Assembly (NCBI GenBank): GCA_933228895.1
Contig: OW121853.1
Location: 75,252,645 to 75,316,644, forward strand
Reading direction: 5' to 3'
DNA: 64,000 nucleotides
Source of the DNA: Platycnemis pennipes
Lineage: Eukaryota > Arthropoda > Insecta > Odonata > Platycnemididae
Shown here: one piece after another, positions 9,136 to 20,917 of the stretch
Layout: each line of letters opens with the position of its first letter
Numbering within the stretch: the stretch's first letter is position 1
Program-made: the position numbers and the translations under genes
The notes under the pieces: model-generated
What the model saw: the letters and a program-made list of their open reading frames with translations, nothing else
Told to the model about the DNA's origin: nothing
Database searches by the model: none

Positions 9136-9852
9136 CAGCACACTCCAACCTCCTTGTGGACATGGTTTTAATATAATGGCTGATATCCCCTTCTCCCCCA
9201 TCGCAATAATAACATCACTTTTTCTGCCGCATGAACTAGCCAGAGTACTTAATCCGGAGGGATGGATCTTAAATTTCAACGGAGAAAAAAGACTAAAAGG
9301 ACGCGAGAGGAAAGTCTTTCTGATCTCTCTGCCTCCATTTCCTTATCTGTCGACGAAATTCATATCCCCTGGGGGAAATTGGTGGCCTACTGGAGCCTCG
9401 GAGTTTAATGCACGGGTGAGAGTCCGTAGGGACATTAGCGGGCGGCGCTGGGAAGTGTCCCAGTAATGGCCGGGGGACTAGGATAAAAGGGGGTTGAAGC
9501 AGTGGGGGCAGGGAGGGGAGGGGTTTCTCTCGTTGCCGAGGCGACGGGGGACTACCGAAAAATCCTGAGAGAGGATATAAGTTGGAGAGTGACGAGAGAG
9601 TGGATCATGGAGACGAGGGAACGGAACTTTCCTCCCAAAAAATTAAGGGTCCTAACTATACATATAATTACGTCACCCGTTTCCTTTTTTTAAGGGACCA
9701 TTACCTTTTCAGTCGCTTCCACCCACACTCCCACGTCTCATCCCATGATAACACTCAAGCCATCAGTATAAGCGTTCTAAGAGGATTACTCAACATATAC
9801 CTGCTTGCAACGATTAAAAAAATCATTCGCTTGTTAATATATGCACATCTAC
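9136..9852. other. Unassigned sequence
   Basis: Moderately GC-rich around 9400-9560. Overlapping short frames are open but have no recognisable domain, signal peptide or splice logic that I could support. Confidence 0.3.
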
Positions 9853-10385
9853 AATGGGCTCGTTTACCATGATTTTTTTATTGCCGATTCTGATAGAGTT
9901 TGTAAAACAAAAATACGCGTATTTTTCCGTTTTTTGATCCGTCAATTATTTCTCGAGTTATAAGCGGCGAAAAACATATTTTTAACCCTTTCGGAAAAGT
10001 GGGCGTGGTGCAACCCTTGACGTATGACGACTTCGACAATCACAACTGAGCCCACGAGGCTACTTTGTCTAATCGCAATGGCGGGACACAGTTGACTCTG
10101 CCAATAGGACAGTTGCGACAGCACCTGTGCGAGCAGACCTTCCGAGAACCCCCCTCCACTCCCTTCCCTTCCCCTAAAAGCAGTCAAGGACGGGAGGAAA
10201 ATTACGTCAATGTTATCACAGCAGCTTTTTCGGTGGGCGTCACCTTTTGCTTATTTTAATTTTTGATTTATGAGTGAATGGTTGTGGTTAGAAGATTAAT
10301 ATTTTCACTAAAATTCTTTTTTTGTTTCCATCTAACGATTTAGTGTACAAAATTGCGATTTCGGTTCCGATTAAAGGCCCCCATT
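9853..10385 (+). repeat. Family B interspersed repeat, copy 2
   Basis: Same termini and order as 5336-5864, including GTGGGCGTGG, TTGACGTA and CAATCACAACTGAG. A second copy in the same orientation 4.5 kb away. Confidence 0.85.
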
Positions 10386-10390
10386 GCCGA

Positions 10391-10430
10391 TTATCCTACG
10401 AGCCACCTCGAGGGTGTGTAGGAGGAAGTA
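10391..10430 (-). mobile_element. LINE tail scrap
   Basis: Only 'cctacgagccacctcgagg' and 'gtgtgtaggagg' of the LINE 3' signature remain, next to the end of family B. Confidence 0.45.
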
Positions 10431-10554
10431 AATTATCAATAAAAATACACAACGCAGTTATTTCACTTATAAATAAACAATAATAAATTAGAGAAGAGCG
10501 TTATTCATGCATTCGCTATGAACGTGCAACGAAAGGATTACTATTTATGAAAAA

Positions 10555-10586
10555 CTAGCTAAACTCGGCCACGCTTCGCTGTGGCT
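10555..10586 (-). other. Helitron 3' terminal hairpin and CTAG end
   Basis: Stem GCCAC (plus 10568-10572) pairs with GTGGC (10581-10585). CTAG lies at 10555-10558, with A at 10554 (T on the minus strand) as the host base. Confidence 0.8.
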
Positions 10587-10741
10587 CAGTCTGATATGAA
10601 ATGAATGCGAAAGTAAATAAAGTATTTTAGCGAATATAGACTCACCGAGAAAATATATCATTCATATTAATTGCTGTGGCTATGCTGTGGAATGAAAGGA
10701 AAGGAAAAAAAGGATGTTTTTCGTAGAAAACAATTTTTTAT

Positions 10742-11735
10742 TGTAAAGCTGATGGATTGATAACATTTTTTGTTTGTCCTTTTTCTGCATGAACATAAAG
10801 ATCAGACGCTTTGCCCACTGCGACGTATAATTGCCCAATAGAGAAGCAATCGTTTTCTATATTCATAACGTACACTTGCAAAGATTGCCCTTGCGCTTTA
10901 TTGATAGTCATAGCGAACGCAAGGTGTATTGGAAGTTGAAGTCGTTTGAACTCGAACGCCATGTCGGTCGGAATGAGTGACATTCGTGGAAGTAGTACCT
11001 ACGTCAACACCTTTATGAGGTCCAATTAGAGTTGTTGCTTCAATTAGATTGTTCATCAATTTTATAATTGCTAATCGTGTGCCATTGTATAAAGTCGGCT
11101 GATTGATATATCGGAGTAATGTCATTGGGACTCCAATTTTCAAATTCAGAATGTGTGACGGGTATCCGGGAGCATCGAGAGAATTAATAAATTCCGTTGG
11201 AAAATTCACTACATCACTTTGGTTTATCACGGAGTCAATGGATTTGTGTGTCACCGCGATTCTGTTTGAAATGATGTTGTTAGTATGTGTACGTCGACAT
11301 TTTTATCCTCCGCTCACCCATGCGTGATTTCGATAACTTGTTTCGATGCTTTGGAAAACCTTGTCTACCGATTCTTCTTTTGAATTCACGATGTAGCAGA
11401 AATTAGATGGGAAGGTGACCTTTCCTGTTTCTGGTTAGTATATGTAAAGTACCGTTACAGACCATGAGTAATTGTCTTGAAAACATGGCAGCTGTTGGAT
11501 CGGTTTGGAGCTGAATTCTCATATTTGTTGTTGAATGAATTTTTTTGACTATGCTTCAAAAAGTTGAATATTTCAAACAGGCATACAATTCATCAGCTGG
11601 TGTCGATCGAGGTATAACTGGAAGCTTTTGCCTGAAGACACCAATTCTCTACCAAATGGAACCTGAGTATTTCGCAAGTCTTTCAATATAAGTTTCAGTG
11701 GTTCCAATGACTTCTTGTGTGTGTGACAATAGTTG
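10742..11735 (-). pseudogene. Helitron Rep/helicase protein, helicase domain remnant
   Basis: The minus-strand order of peptides matches the Pif1-like helicase region of animal Helitrons: LKDLRNTQVPFG; LPVIPRSTPADE (about 11590-11640); TTNMRIQLQTDPTA; VTFPSNFCYIVNSKEES (about 11375-11430); QSIETSYRNHAW; KSIDSVINQSDVVNFPTEF; LKIGVPMTLLRYINQP; NGTRLAIIKLMNNLIEA; and FAMTINKAQGQSLQV followed by GQLYVAVGKASD near the C terminus (10810-10930). Several frameshifts and a stop separate the blocks. The Rep (HUH nickase) domain and the Walker A part of the helicase are absent, so the copy is inactive. Confidence 0.88.
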
Positions 11736-11746
11736 GTGAAATTTTA

Positions 11747-11850
11747 ACGAGCGATTCAAATACACTAAATTTGCGAGCCATTCATGTTTGCATCACGTGA
11801 CTCCGTTACATATTCGAGATAATCGCGACATTTTCGGGCCCACCCAGGGG
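11747..11850. mobile_element. Family A MITE, right half only
   Basis: Matches the right TIR of family A (gagcgattcaaatacactaa ... cccagggg) and stops at the left end of the complete copy that follows. Possibly the remains of a tandem or double insertion. Confidence 0.65.
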
Positions 11851-12165
11851 ACGTGTGTTTGAAACCGTCCTGATTGCCTCTAACAGGTAACCAAGGAGTC
11901 AAGTGGCATAAACACGAATGGTTTGTAAATTTAGTGTGTCTGTATCGCTCGTTACAATATCATTAATTGTTTTCAATTGAGTTTTCTCATCTGTTTCGAC
12001 TATGGAGCCCACCGATGAGATAAAACACAAGTTACGACAATTAACGAGGTTGTAATGGGTGGTTTTTGCTCGCCAAATTGGCGAAACATTCGTGTTTATA
12101 CCACGTGACTCCTTGGTTACCTATTCGAGATAATCTCGACGGTTTCAAACACAACCCCCCGGGAC
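11851..12165. mobile_element. Family A long-TIR MITE, copy 1
   Basis: Arms of about 150 bp: GTGTTTGAAACCGTC..GATT at the left, inverse GACGGTTTCAAACAC at the right, with the conserved ACCAAGGAGTCA..GTGG block. No coding capacity. It would fold into one long hairpin. Confidence 0.85.
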
Positions 12166-12204
12166 ACAGCACTAGGTTAACTGTACCTTCACCGACCAGA
12201 TCGG

Positions 12205-12450
12205 CTGAACGCTGTGATTAATAGGTGTGGTGAATAGGGAAACTCGCTTTCTATCAAGAGATTTTTGGTTCGAATCCTGGCATTGGCAGAGATTTTTCAG
12301 CGGAATTCCGAATCTAATCTCACGCCATATGGAGATAACTTCAAATTCAGCACAGCGTCAGAGGGATGGGACGTTAAGTTGTCACACACCATGAGCCTTT
12401 AGTTAAGAGTAGTCTAATGTCTACTTCGGGTTACCCTCCACCCTTCTTTA
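12205..12450 (+). mobile_element. tRNA-derived SINE (S1), plus orientation
   Basis: B box GGTTCGAATCC at 12267-12277, A-box-like sequence about 35 bp upstream, then the family body (ggatgggacgttaagttgt and the 'ttaccctccacccttcttt' end). Diverged from the consensus-like copy at 50078-50395. Confidence 0.75.
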
Positions 12451-12769
12451 ATGCACTATAAAGATATCCTTTATATGTCCGACTATTCTCCTATCCGCAA
12501 AAGAGTGAATTAATTAAGCTATCAATCGCCAGCCCAGAAGAACTATGAGCTAACAGGAAGAGGGATTATTCGGATGTAAAGTTACTGGTTAAATACTTTA
12601 GAGATTTAAAACAGCTGAGGTTACGCTCCTGTCACTATAAGTTTGGCCGTTGTAGTTTTTATAGCCAGAAGATTAAAAAATCTCAAAGATCAAAATCTAC
12701 ATGAACTAATAGTTAAGTACTTGAATTAGGTTTTAGGTACCCCTAACTGCTATGGTTATATCTTACCGT
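12451..12769. other. Unassigned AT-rich sequence
   Basis: Nothing recognisable. Confidence 0.3.
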
Positions 12770-12900
12770 CTAACCTAACCTTAATCCTTAGACAAATCCT
12801 AGTATGACATTCATGCCCGAGGCGGCATTCGAATCCACAATCTTTGGCTTGCCAGGCCGACACGTTACCGACCTGTCTACCATAGCCGGCTGATGTCCAA
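12770..12900 (-). mobile_element. tRNA-derived SINE of a second family (S2)
   Basis: On the minus strand: A-box-like TGGTAGACAGG, then GATTCGAATGC as B box about 40 nt later, within a clover-leaf-like stretch starting AGCCGGCTATGG. The body differs from S1. One copy only in this window. Confidence 0.5.
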
Positions 12901-13057
12901 CGGTAACCACACATTATTAAATCAGGCCTAAATGTTTTAAATCTTAAATTTACAATACGTTGACGGTCTATATAAAGCAGTGGCGTATAGAAAATCCCAA
13001 ACGGCGGAGAAGGCACGATAAATCGAAGACACGATCTGTTGTAAAGTGTAACATCTA

Positions 13058-13674
13058 CTGTCGGCGCAGAAATTATGTGCACTCGAGTTTGAATACGAAT
13101 AACAAACTAATAGCTAGGCCTGTAGAAAAACTAATCACACCGTAATTTTTCTTATTTCATTCTGCGTTATTGGATAGCTGACATAAATTTTTAAAACGCA
13201 TTTTCATATTTTTTACAACAGTTGTAACGTAAAAAGTGCCGGTTTTTGACGGTGTTCGAGCAAAGCTACGACTTTGATGACTCGTAAATCAATAATAAGG
13301 CGTTCAATTGCAACCAAATTTTAAAACATTGTAGCTATATATGTTTTCCATGTACTCTGTAAGTTTGCAGTGTGTAACTTTAATAGAAAAAAAGTTGCTA
13401 TCAATTTTATGAAACGTTAGCATTTCAAAACTGGGGTGTCGTAGAGTTTCATACTTGGTCGTGTTGTAATCCACATGTCCTGAATGTATCAAATATGTAA
13501 TTGCCTAATATTTCAACACATGCGTTTAATCTAAATCGATTGGTATTAATTCTGGCGAAAGCGAGCTCCCTCTGAAATAAGAAAAATTACTATGTGATTA
13601 GTTTTTCTGTGGGCCTAGCTATTAGTTTGTTATTCGTATTCAAACTCGAGTGCACATAATTTCTGCGCCTACAG
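13058..13674. mobile_element. TA-flanked foldback element with about 100-bp TIRs
   Basis: TA at 13056-13057 and 13675-13676. The left TIR (CTGTCGGCGCAGAAATTATG...) is matched over about 100 bp by the inverse at 13575-13674. Right-flank sequence continues a minus-strand LINE (accttatgg..tcaacgctttcgatc). The left flank plausibly does too (gtaacatc-TA against ttacacctaaatacc at 8545). TA duplication fits Tc1/mariner. The 400-bp interior shows no transposase. Confidence 0.75.
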
Positions 13675-13676
13675 TA

Positions 13677-14398
13677 AGTATGTACCTTATGGATTCAACG
13701 CTTTCGATCGTCGTCTTACTTATATTATACGTTCGCTCTAACTAATTATTCCTCTTCCAAAAATTAATACCATACGCACTTACGTCCAGTTCTAACTGCC
13801 ATTTAAGGCACCGCTCTTGAATTGCATCTAAGCTGTAAGTTGAAATTTAGATTTAATCTCTTAACAAGGGTTTCCAAGACAACATTTTAGCTGATGACGT
13901 TAAAAATATTTTTCGAACTCCAACTTCTCTGGTAGACTCTGGTAGACATCATCATAAAATTAGAAAAATTGACTGCGAAACTGATAGATTCAAAATGTCC
14001 TTCTTTCCTCGTAAAATTAGGGATATGATTAGCTGTAAAAATATCCAATGGTATAAATATAAGTGTATCATGGATAGCATAGGCAGCTGCTCTTTGGTAT
14101 AAGGAGTTTAAGCTAACCCGATGAACAGCATGTATTTGCCTGCTAGCTTTGCTATTTTTATCCTTTTTTAAATTGTGGAATTTAGACTAGAATATAAATA
14201 CTAATCCTTTTTATGCAGAATATGTAATACAATTTTGGTGAGAATTCATACCCTGCCACTCACCTTTATGATGGCTTGAAGGGAATAATGTAGATGTAGA
14301 TGTAATCCCTTGCTAAGTGATTCCCTACCCTCTTGATTTGATATATCTCTGTACAATACCGCGTCGTCTGGAAAAAGTCTAATATTACTACTAACCTC
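13677..14398 (-). mobile_element. CR1/Jockey-like LINE fragment split by another LINE
   Basis: Segments 13677-13849 and 14304-14398 align consecutively with 8555-8800 of the copy at 7803-8878: the first ends at 'gaattgcatctaa', and the second resumes at 'cccttgctaagtgattccc' and continues to the ADD-box region. The intervening part is a plus-strand LINE tail. Confidence 0.75.
13850..14303 (+). mobile_element. LINE (type 2) 3' end nested in an older LINE
   Basis: Contains the type 2 3' UTR (ctgatgacgttaaaaatatt, gatagattcaaaatgtcctt, ggtataaggagtttaagctaac), the signature accctgccactcacctttat, and a terminal (TAGATG)2. It shares this with 35346-35785 and, inverted, 28982-29395. Confidence 0.85.
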
Positions 14399-15702
14399 GA
14401 AATTAAGACGATGGCGAATTTCAAAGTTTACAAAAGAAATAACAAGAAAAAATGTCTACCTAATGTTTTCTCTTCCTTTTTTCACCGAAGGCGATGTGTG
14501 GAGACTCATGCATGTATTTTATTCTGGCAATTCCATTTTTCCTCTTTTTACACTGTAGGTAAGACTTGTTTCTTGAGCGATTGTATGACACGGAAAAAAA
14601 AGAACACGGTATGTTCGCATCATCGGAAACCCAATGAATATTCATTGTCGCTCGTCTTAAGGAGGTTGGCTCGCGACTGCTTGAGTCAAGTTGTCTAAGG
14701 AATCTTATTAATTTAAGTACGAATATATGCCTGCTAAGTGATCCTTACTTCACAAAGCCAATTACCTAGCTATTGAAAGTCATAAGTATCACAAGAAATA
14801 CAATGGAAAGTCGAAGGATTCATTTTTTATGATAATTTTAATCAGCTCGACGATGGAGTCAATTCAGCGTTTACGTTACAGAAATAAATTCATGTACTCG
14901 ATGAATTTACTAATGTATAACACCAGAATATTACTATCAAACGCTATGTTATAATATTTTTCTGAAATACTCTTTAATATCTCATTAGTAATGATATTAT
15001 TCATACGCCATACATTTTGGCTAGAGCGACCGCAGCGCCACTTGAAGTCAACTAACGCATATTGTCTGCTATAAGCGCAGAAATAGGTGGATTTTGCGAA
15101 CAATACGTTGGCTTGATGCCTTTTTTTCCTGTCATTGTATTCCTTGTGACATTACGCATAAAATATCAGTTTTTTGCAAAAATGACATGTCACTATGGTA
15201 TTTTTAAACGTTATATTCCCATGTGATGGCCATTCTCGCCGTTAATCGTATGTAATTTCAAATGCAATTTGTGCAACAAGGAGTATGGGTTGGTATAATT
15301 ATCTTTACTTTATTAGATAGAGGAATTTTAGTTCTATAAGTGCTGAAAATATAAAAAAATGACATGACTTTCACTTTTCGGATCAACCTCCTTAAAAGCG
15401 TCCAAAGACTCCTGTGAAATCGTCAGGGCAAGGAAAGTTGGTTTTTGGCGATGTCCTTGTCTTTCAAGAGACGAAGAATCGGAAATGGAGTGGAGCGAGA
15501 ACCGAACTTCGAAGAGGGCGTGAGACAGGAAAAAAACAAAGAAAGGAAACCTTTTACCCTCCCCGCCGCCCATTCCACTCCAAGTCACGTCTTCCCCTAG
15601 ACGAAGATCTCTCCGGGGGCGGATGTTTTCCTTACGCGCCGCCTGTCTTGAGCCTGGCGGACCGTGTCCCAGCTGGTTCGTTAGGCCGGACACACAGAAA
15701 CC
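14399..15702. other. Unassigned AT-rich sequence
   Basis: Short overlapping frames on both strands carry no recognisable domain. The purine-rich part at 15410-15560 is open in both orientations, which argues against coding. No repeat match noticed. Confidence 0.3.
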
Positions 15703-15845
15703 AAGAAGGTTAGAGTGTGAGTACAGGAGGAGGCATCGCAGCTGATTTGAATAACCAGGGGTCCATCTTTGTAGGCACGGGAATGCGGCCTTGCCACTGG
15801 CATCGCAACTCGTATGGACAAAGTAGTTTTTGCAAGCGGTGAAAC
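15703..15845 (+). repeat. Family C repeat, 5' part
   Basis: 'gtacaggaggaggcatcgcag' and 'gctgatttgaataaccagggg' match the start of 23405-23940. The copy is interrupted by family D at 15846. Confidence 0.7.
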
Positions 15846-16759
15846 TTATGGATCCTCCACCGAATTATGAAGCGAATGTCATTTTTGTGAAAGTTTCAGG
15901 ATATATATTAATTTTTGGCCCTTCTATCGATTGGGAATAAACCAAATGTGGTTTTTCCATAATATATATTTGAGGAGCAAATAGGTTGAAAATCAGCAAT
16001 TTTAATAAGTGGTTATACGGCGGAGCACGGCTGTTGCAAAACTTTGCAGATGAATAATGTAAAGAGAAATGTAATTTTGACGAAAAAATGACATAAGATG
16101 CGCAATTTTAGGTAGAATTCAGCAATGTAAAAAAAGTTTAGGCCTTACCACACTTGTTTCATTGATATCATTATTTTTTTTGTTGTGGCGCTACAGTATG
16201 TTGTTAACATTGGCAACGGTACTTGTGACGGAACATGTTAACGAGCCTATTTACTCTCTTAATTTAGAACTTTCACCTTCCCAAGGTCTATCTTATATTT
16301 TTTATGTAATTTAAATATTCACATTGGTTATTGACACAGTGTTATTAATACCAATGCTTCCAAATAGTTGGGACGGTCATTGTTGCCAAACACTTTTTCA
16401 AAAACATTAATATTGAAAAAATTCAAAACAAAGAGTCGTATTCACAAGGGATTTGTTTAAAACTAAATGAGAAAATAGTTAACCCATATTAGAATTCGTA
16501 ATAGCAGGAATGAGCATGTATTCTTGCTTTGGAAATTAAACGTGGCAACAACAACATTTCAGCCATTTACCGAAGTAAATATGAGTTAAAAGAGCTTGTA
16601 AAAAATAGAATGCTACTCCAACGTGCTATATAATAGTATACTCCTCACACTATAGATGAATTTCGGTATGGGTAGTTTTCTGAATCGGCACTTATTCATT
16701 AAATAACATAGCTCTTTTACGGGATTTTGATGCGCGTAGTCATAGCGGAAACTCCTTAA
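15846..16759 (+). mobile_element. Family D TTAA-flanked element, copy 1
   Basis: About 0.9 kb, homologous along its length to 32252-33199 and 34398-35345. Its left terminus is mutated (TTATGGATCCTCC for TTAAGGAGGCTCC); the right ends ACTCCTTAA. It is AT-rich with no conserved frame. The TTAA flank suggests piggyBac-type insertion (inference). Confidence 0.8.
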
Positions 16760-17660
16760 GGTGACTGGAGCGATAATTGTGAGTCGTTGAGTATGCATCG
16801 TAATTATTTTTCAAGTACGTCGAAAAAATATTAGAACCACATTTCATTAAAGTAGGTGTAACTAATTATACGGTACCGTACATGCCATTTTAGTAACTAC
16901 ACAAGAATTGTGGATTGTATTTTTGCCTCAATTAAGGCTTGTTTTGACTTAGATAAACAAATATTATAATTACCATGGTTACTGTTGATAGTTTTCGGCG
17001 CGATATTAAAAATTAAGGCAAAAGTTATGTTTAAATATGATTTTTTGCATCTTTGAGTAGGTGTGACGCCGTTATATTTGTCATAAGTCATTACAATAAT
17101 GTACTATTTAATATTTACATTTGAAGAAAATCTGTACATGAGCTATCAAGATATAAGGAAATGTATCTCATTCACCATAAGGTGACGTGTTGATAAAGCG
17201 TCGAGTTACCAAAAAATCAAATCGGTAAAGTGCATTTGTTTACACTTAAACCCATAGCTATCACTTTCAAGGACGCGTATATTAAGTTCCACGCAAATCT
17301 GTGCATAGGCAAAAATCGCTTCAGCCACCTTTAAGAGTAATAAGATAAATGCATGCCACCCGCCTTCCTCAGAAGAAGTACCCACAAGACCCCCCTCAAC
17401 CACGCCTCTACCCCACCTTCCCCCCCTATTTTTCCGAAGGGTTTTCCCATCATACGGGTTTCCCGTCATACCCCATCCAAACCCCCACTCCACCCCTCTG
17501 TATTGCTTATACACGAATTTAAGAGACATGCCTGTACACACCTGAAAATGACATAGCTGTCGAAACTAGTCGTCAATATACGTACTGCCATCCAAGTGGA
17601 AAATTGCTTTTCATGTATCCATCCCCATAATGGAGCAGTTCCATCATATCGACCGTGAGA
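16760..17660. other. Unassigned sequence
   Basis: AT-rich to 17340, then a C-rich stretch (17370-17500) open in both directions. No domain or repeat recognised. Confidence 0.3.
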
Positions 17661-18350
17661 CATTGTTATACGATGAAATAGCGACACTTTTAAAATTAGT
17701 GAAAACACAGAGGAAGGTGTGCAAACTCGCAAACAAACGTCAAATATATTTATTTTAGATTCGAACCAGTTTTAGCTACATTAGCTCCCAGGGGGGCTGT
17801 GTTTGCAACCGTCGGGATTATCTCGAATAGGTAACCAAGAAGTCACGTGGTACAAACAAGAATGGTTCGCCAATTTGGTGCATTTTAATCACTCATAAAA
17901 ATCTCACCCAACATTTACATTTGAATTTTTGCCATCCTTCTTGAGCATTGAGTCCACGGATGAGAAAAACTCAAGTGAAAACATTGAGTGAGATTGTAAT
18001 GAACGATTCAAACACACCAACATTTACGAACCATTCTTGTTTGCACCACGTGACTCCTTGGTCACCTATTCGAGATAATCCCGACGGATTCAAACAGCCA
18101 CCCTGGGGAATAAAATGCATGATTACCTCCGTTAAATAGCGTTAGGAATATTAACTGATGCCACTGCGTAGAAATTTGGGTAAGATTTTATTGGTATTTT
18201 TATGTTTTACAACACATGCAGTCTTCATAATAGGTTCATAGAAAACGCAACGTTTTTTACGGAGTAGGTGAGCCTAATTCTTTCCAAAGATCCCCATTAT
18301 GGCGTCATTGTCACCCGTAGGATAGCATACCAATGCCTCTCCCAAGTACA
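17661..18350 (+). repeat. Family C repeat, copy 3, with family A insertion
   Basis: The left part aligns with 23560-23680 and the right part with 23690-23940. It is cut by the MITE at 17788-18106. Because the 23.4-kb copy has no insertion here (cccagaggaatcaaatgc), it serves as the empty site. Confidence 0.8.
17788..18106. mobile_element. Family A MITE, copy 2 (borders confirmed by an empty site)
   Basis: CCAGG at 17788-17792 and CCTGG at 18102-18106 flank an element with TIRs beginning GG(G)..GTGTTTG. The family C paralogue shows one CCCAGAGG at the same point. Confidence 0.85.
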
Positions 18351-18554
18351 TTACATAACCTCCTTGCACTTAACGCCTATCAATGAGCTAACACGTGGGC
18401 GTAGTAAAATGTTTTGCCGTCGCAGATTGAAAAGTGTGTATGTATATCACATTAAAATATACATGTATACATATATATCACATTAAAAAACGCGCAATTT
18501 GCGTATAACAATTCTTTGCGATAGAGATACAAGCATAATAAGAGGGAAATCTGG

Positions 18555-19190
18555 CTTTAGCATAAGCCTGATCTTAAGCGAAAGGCACCAAGGGGACACA
18601 AAAATTTACGTCCCATCCGATGGACCGAGTATTGAACGTGAAGCGCTCACTCACAAGTTATTTGAGGTGGAACGAATAATACTTCGTAGGATCTCTGCCA
18701 CAGTCTGGATTAGAGCCGGGACCCTCGATTAGAGAGACAGATAGTTGATAAACCAAAGTTTTGAAACACTTTAGACTTCTGTGCTTCAAATACGTCCCTC
18801 ACTTTATTGGCACCACAGACCTGGAAGAAAAAGGTATCAGTACGAGATGCTGGTCCCCTGTTTTCGTCCCAATAATTTAGGAAAGAAGTACTGATACTCT
18901 CCACACGGCACTCCCAAGTGGGAACGAATATTCCATTGAAAATTATTTGCGACTGACGGGACGTAAGAAATAGCAAACTTGGGTTTCTATACCTCCAAAT
19001 GCTAATACTGTTCCGCCCACCCAGCCAAATACCTTGATCCTAGGACAAGCTGAACGTCCATAGCCTGGGCGGAATACGAACCCTGGGACCTTGGAATTGT
19101 CACCTGGCTGTCGCAAACGTGGCTAGCGGGACTCGAAACCGGGCTGTAGCGATGGGAGGAGAGCACTAAAATCAATACCCCAACCTGATC
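18555..19190 (-). mobile_element. Two diverged SINE S1 copies
   Basis: At 18560-18725: 'ggcaccaaggggacac', 'cgtcccatccgatgga' and the inverse B-box region 'tagagccgggaccctcg'. At 19070-19190: the inverse B-box region 'gggactcgaaaccggg' and the tRNA 5' part. Both are badly decayed. Confidence 0.6.
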
Positions 19191-19519
19191 GAGTCAAGAC
19201 GGGTGGATTAACCGTAAAGCAAAATAACCACGTGCTAAAGGAAACAACGGAATGCAGCAAGACAGAAATTTGAATTTTTAAATCTTTTCAACTATAAATG
19301 AAGGACTCGTAAAAAAAGGGGACATTATTTTCCATCATTCAGTACACTTCGCCTATTTTATGATTTAACATTGTTTACATTTTGAATTAAATGGGGTACC
19401 AAAGTCTCATAAGTGCTTAAGGTCTTCGAGGGTCTTAATCCGTCCCTGAATCAAGATTCGATAACAGAAGTTTCGAGCCTTTCTTACTCTTTAAGGCTTC
19501 TCACACCGGAAGGAGAGAA

Positions 19520-20095
19520 TTGTAAGGGTAGAATTGTAAGGGTAAGGAAGAAGTGGGGAGAGAAACCCAGCGTCGGCATTAGCCTGTTGTTGAATATTGG
19601 TGCCATGGAATCTAATTATTTTACGTTACATTCTACGGACAGAGTACTGAACTCTAAATGCTTTCCACACGACATCAAAGTAGAACTTCCCGTGAAATAT
19701 CTACCAAGTTAAGAATTCGGTCTCTACCCTTAAGAAGACAGTGTTCTCACTACTAGCCTCCTCTGTTCAATTCATCTGTGGTATATATTCCATACCAATG
19801 TTTATTGGAACTTCAGCGTCCGGGAGGAAAGGAAAAAGGGTGTGAATGCAAGGGTAATGGTGTAGAGAAACCCGGCGTCATCGTTAGTTTGCTCTCAACG
19901 AAAGGATCTAAGGGGTCAACGGTTTCACGTCCTCTCCGACGGACGCAGCACTGAACTCGGATTGCTCCCCATAAAGTACTCAAGTGGGGACCGGTAACTA
20001 CGATGATGAACCTCAACCACTACCGAGATTCGAACCCGGGCCCTTGGGGCGGTAACCTGTACTCTTAACCGCAACACAACTCGACCCCTAGCTCT
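19520..20095 (-). mobile_element. Two SINE S1 copies in tandem order
   Basis: The first (19545-19700) has 'cagcgtcggcattagcctg' and 'tacggacagagtactgaac'. The second (19810-20095) is longer and ends with the inverse B box 'gagattcgaacccgggcc' and the tRNA 5' part. Confidence 0.7.
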
Positions 20096-20916
20096 TGCTA
20101 CCTGGACGTAGATTTTGTTGTGGAAAGCAACATTAGTCAGTGTTGGCAACTACATTACCACAGCAACACACCAGGTGAAACCCACGAAAAATAAAATAAT
20201 AAAAACCGAACAAATTATTTTATATCATGGTTTACTCTGGACGTGGTCGCGAAAGTTTCAGAACCGAGGGCAACGCGAACAATTTTTTCCTCTTATGAAG
20301 CGGTTCATTACCACCTATGGGAGGTAACCAACCACGCGGGAAAGCAGTGTAACCCTCGGCCATTACTTTCAATCCTTGACGTCACTTCCTTGTTATTTCC
20401 CTCGCGTCCAAAACAGCTCTTTATGGGTGAGGACTTAATTTTTCGCCGCTCACGCCTTAACCGGAATTAATCACTTTTCTCTCTCTCCCTCCCGCGTTCC
20501 AAAGATTAATGCTCAAAGGTCCACTGGAATTTGAGGTGGAGAAAGTTTATGAAAACATAAAAGCGAAAGGGTGCATGCGACGTTCCCTGAGTTTATGGGA
20601 AACCTATGGTCAAGTACTTGAGACTGGATATTTGTTTGAAATGATTATTCGCTGTAATCGACCAAATTTCAATGCACAACCTTGAGTACTGATTAGATAG
20701 ATAGATTTTAATTGTTTCTGTAGGGTACGCTCAACAAGAACAGTTAAGTAATGAATAGCTCAGATTTTTACATCACTATTAACATATATTCAACATAAAA
20801 ATTATGAGCACAAAATTTAATCGATTTTCAGTCCAACATCAGGTACAACAACAAAGATCTCAAACCACCAACATATCTTTCCATTTTGGTGTAAGCATAG
20901 ATCAAGTATGATATTG
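20096..20916. other. Unassigned sequence
   Basis: No gene or repeat recognised. Short GATAGATA stretch at about 20692-20706. Confidence 0.3.
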
Positions 20917-20917
20917 A

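Larger units (their letters stand above)
10555..11735 (-). mobile_element. Helitron, 3' part with preserved terminus
   Basis: The minus-strand end reads GCCACAGCGAAGCGTGGC (a hairpin), about ten bases, then CTAG followed by T. That is the hallmark Helitron 3' end (hairpin upstream of CTRR, insertion between A and T). Upstream lies a decayed Pif1-like helicase. The 5' terminus (TC) was not located; family A MITE copies abut the element near 11747. Confidence 0.85.

Noticed and set aside
13850..14310. TAGATG tail of the nested LINE dictating insertion at a matching TAGATG target
   Set aside because: The host does contain TTAGATGC on its minus strand, but the priming strand would require the complementary register; only a few bases of microhomology fit.
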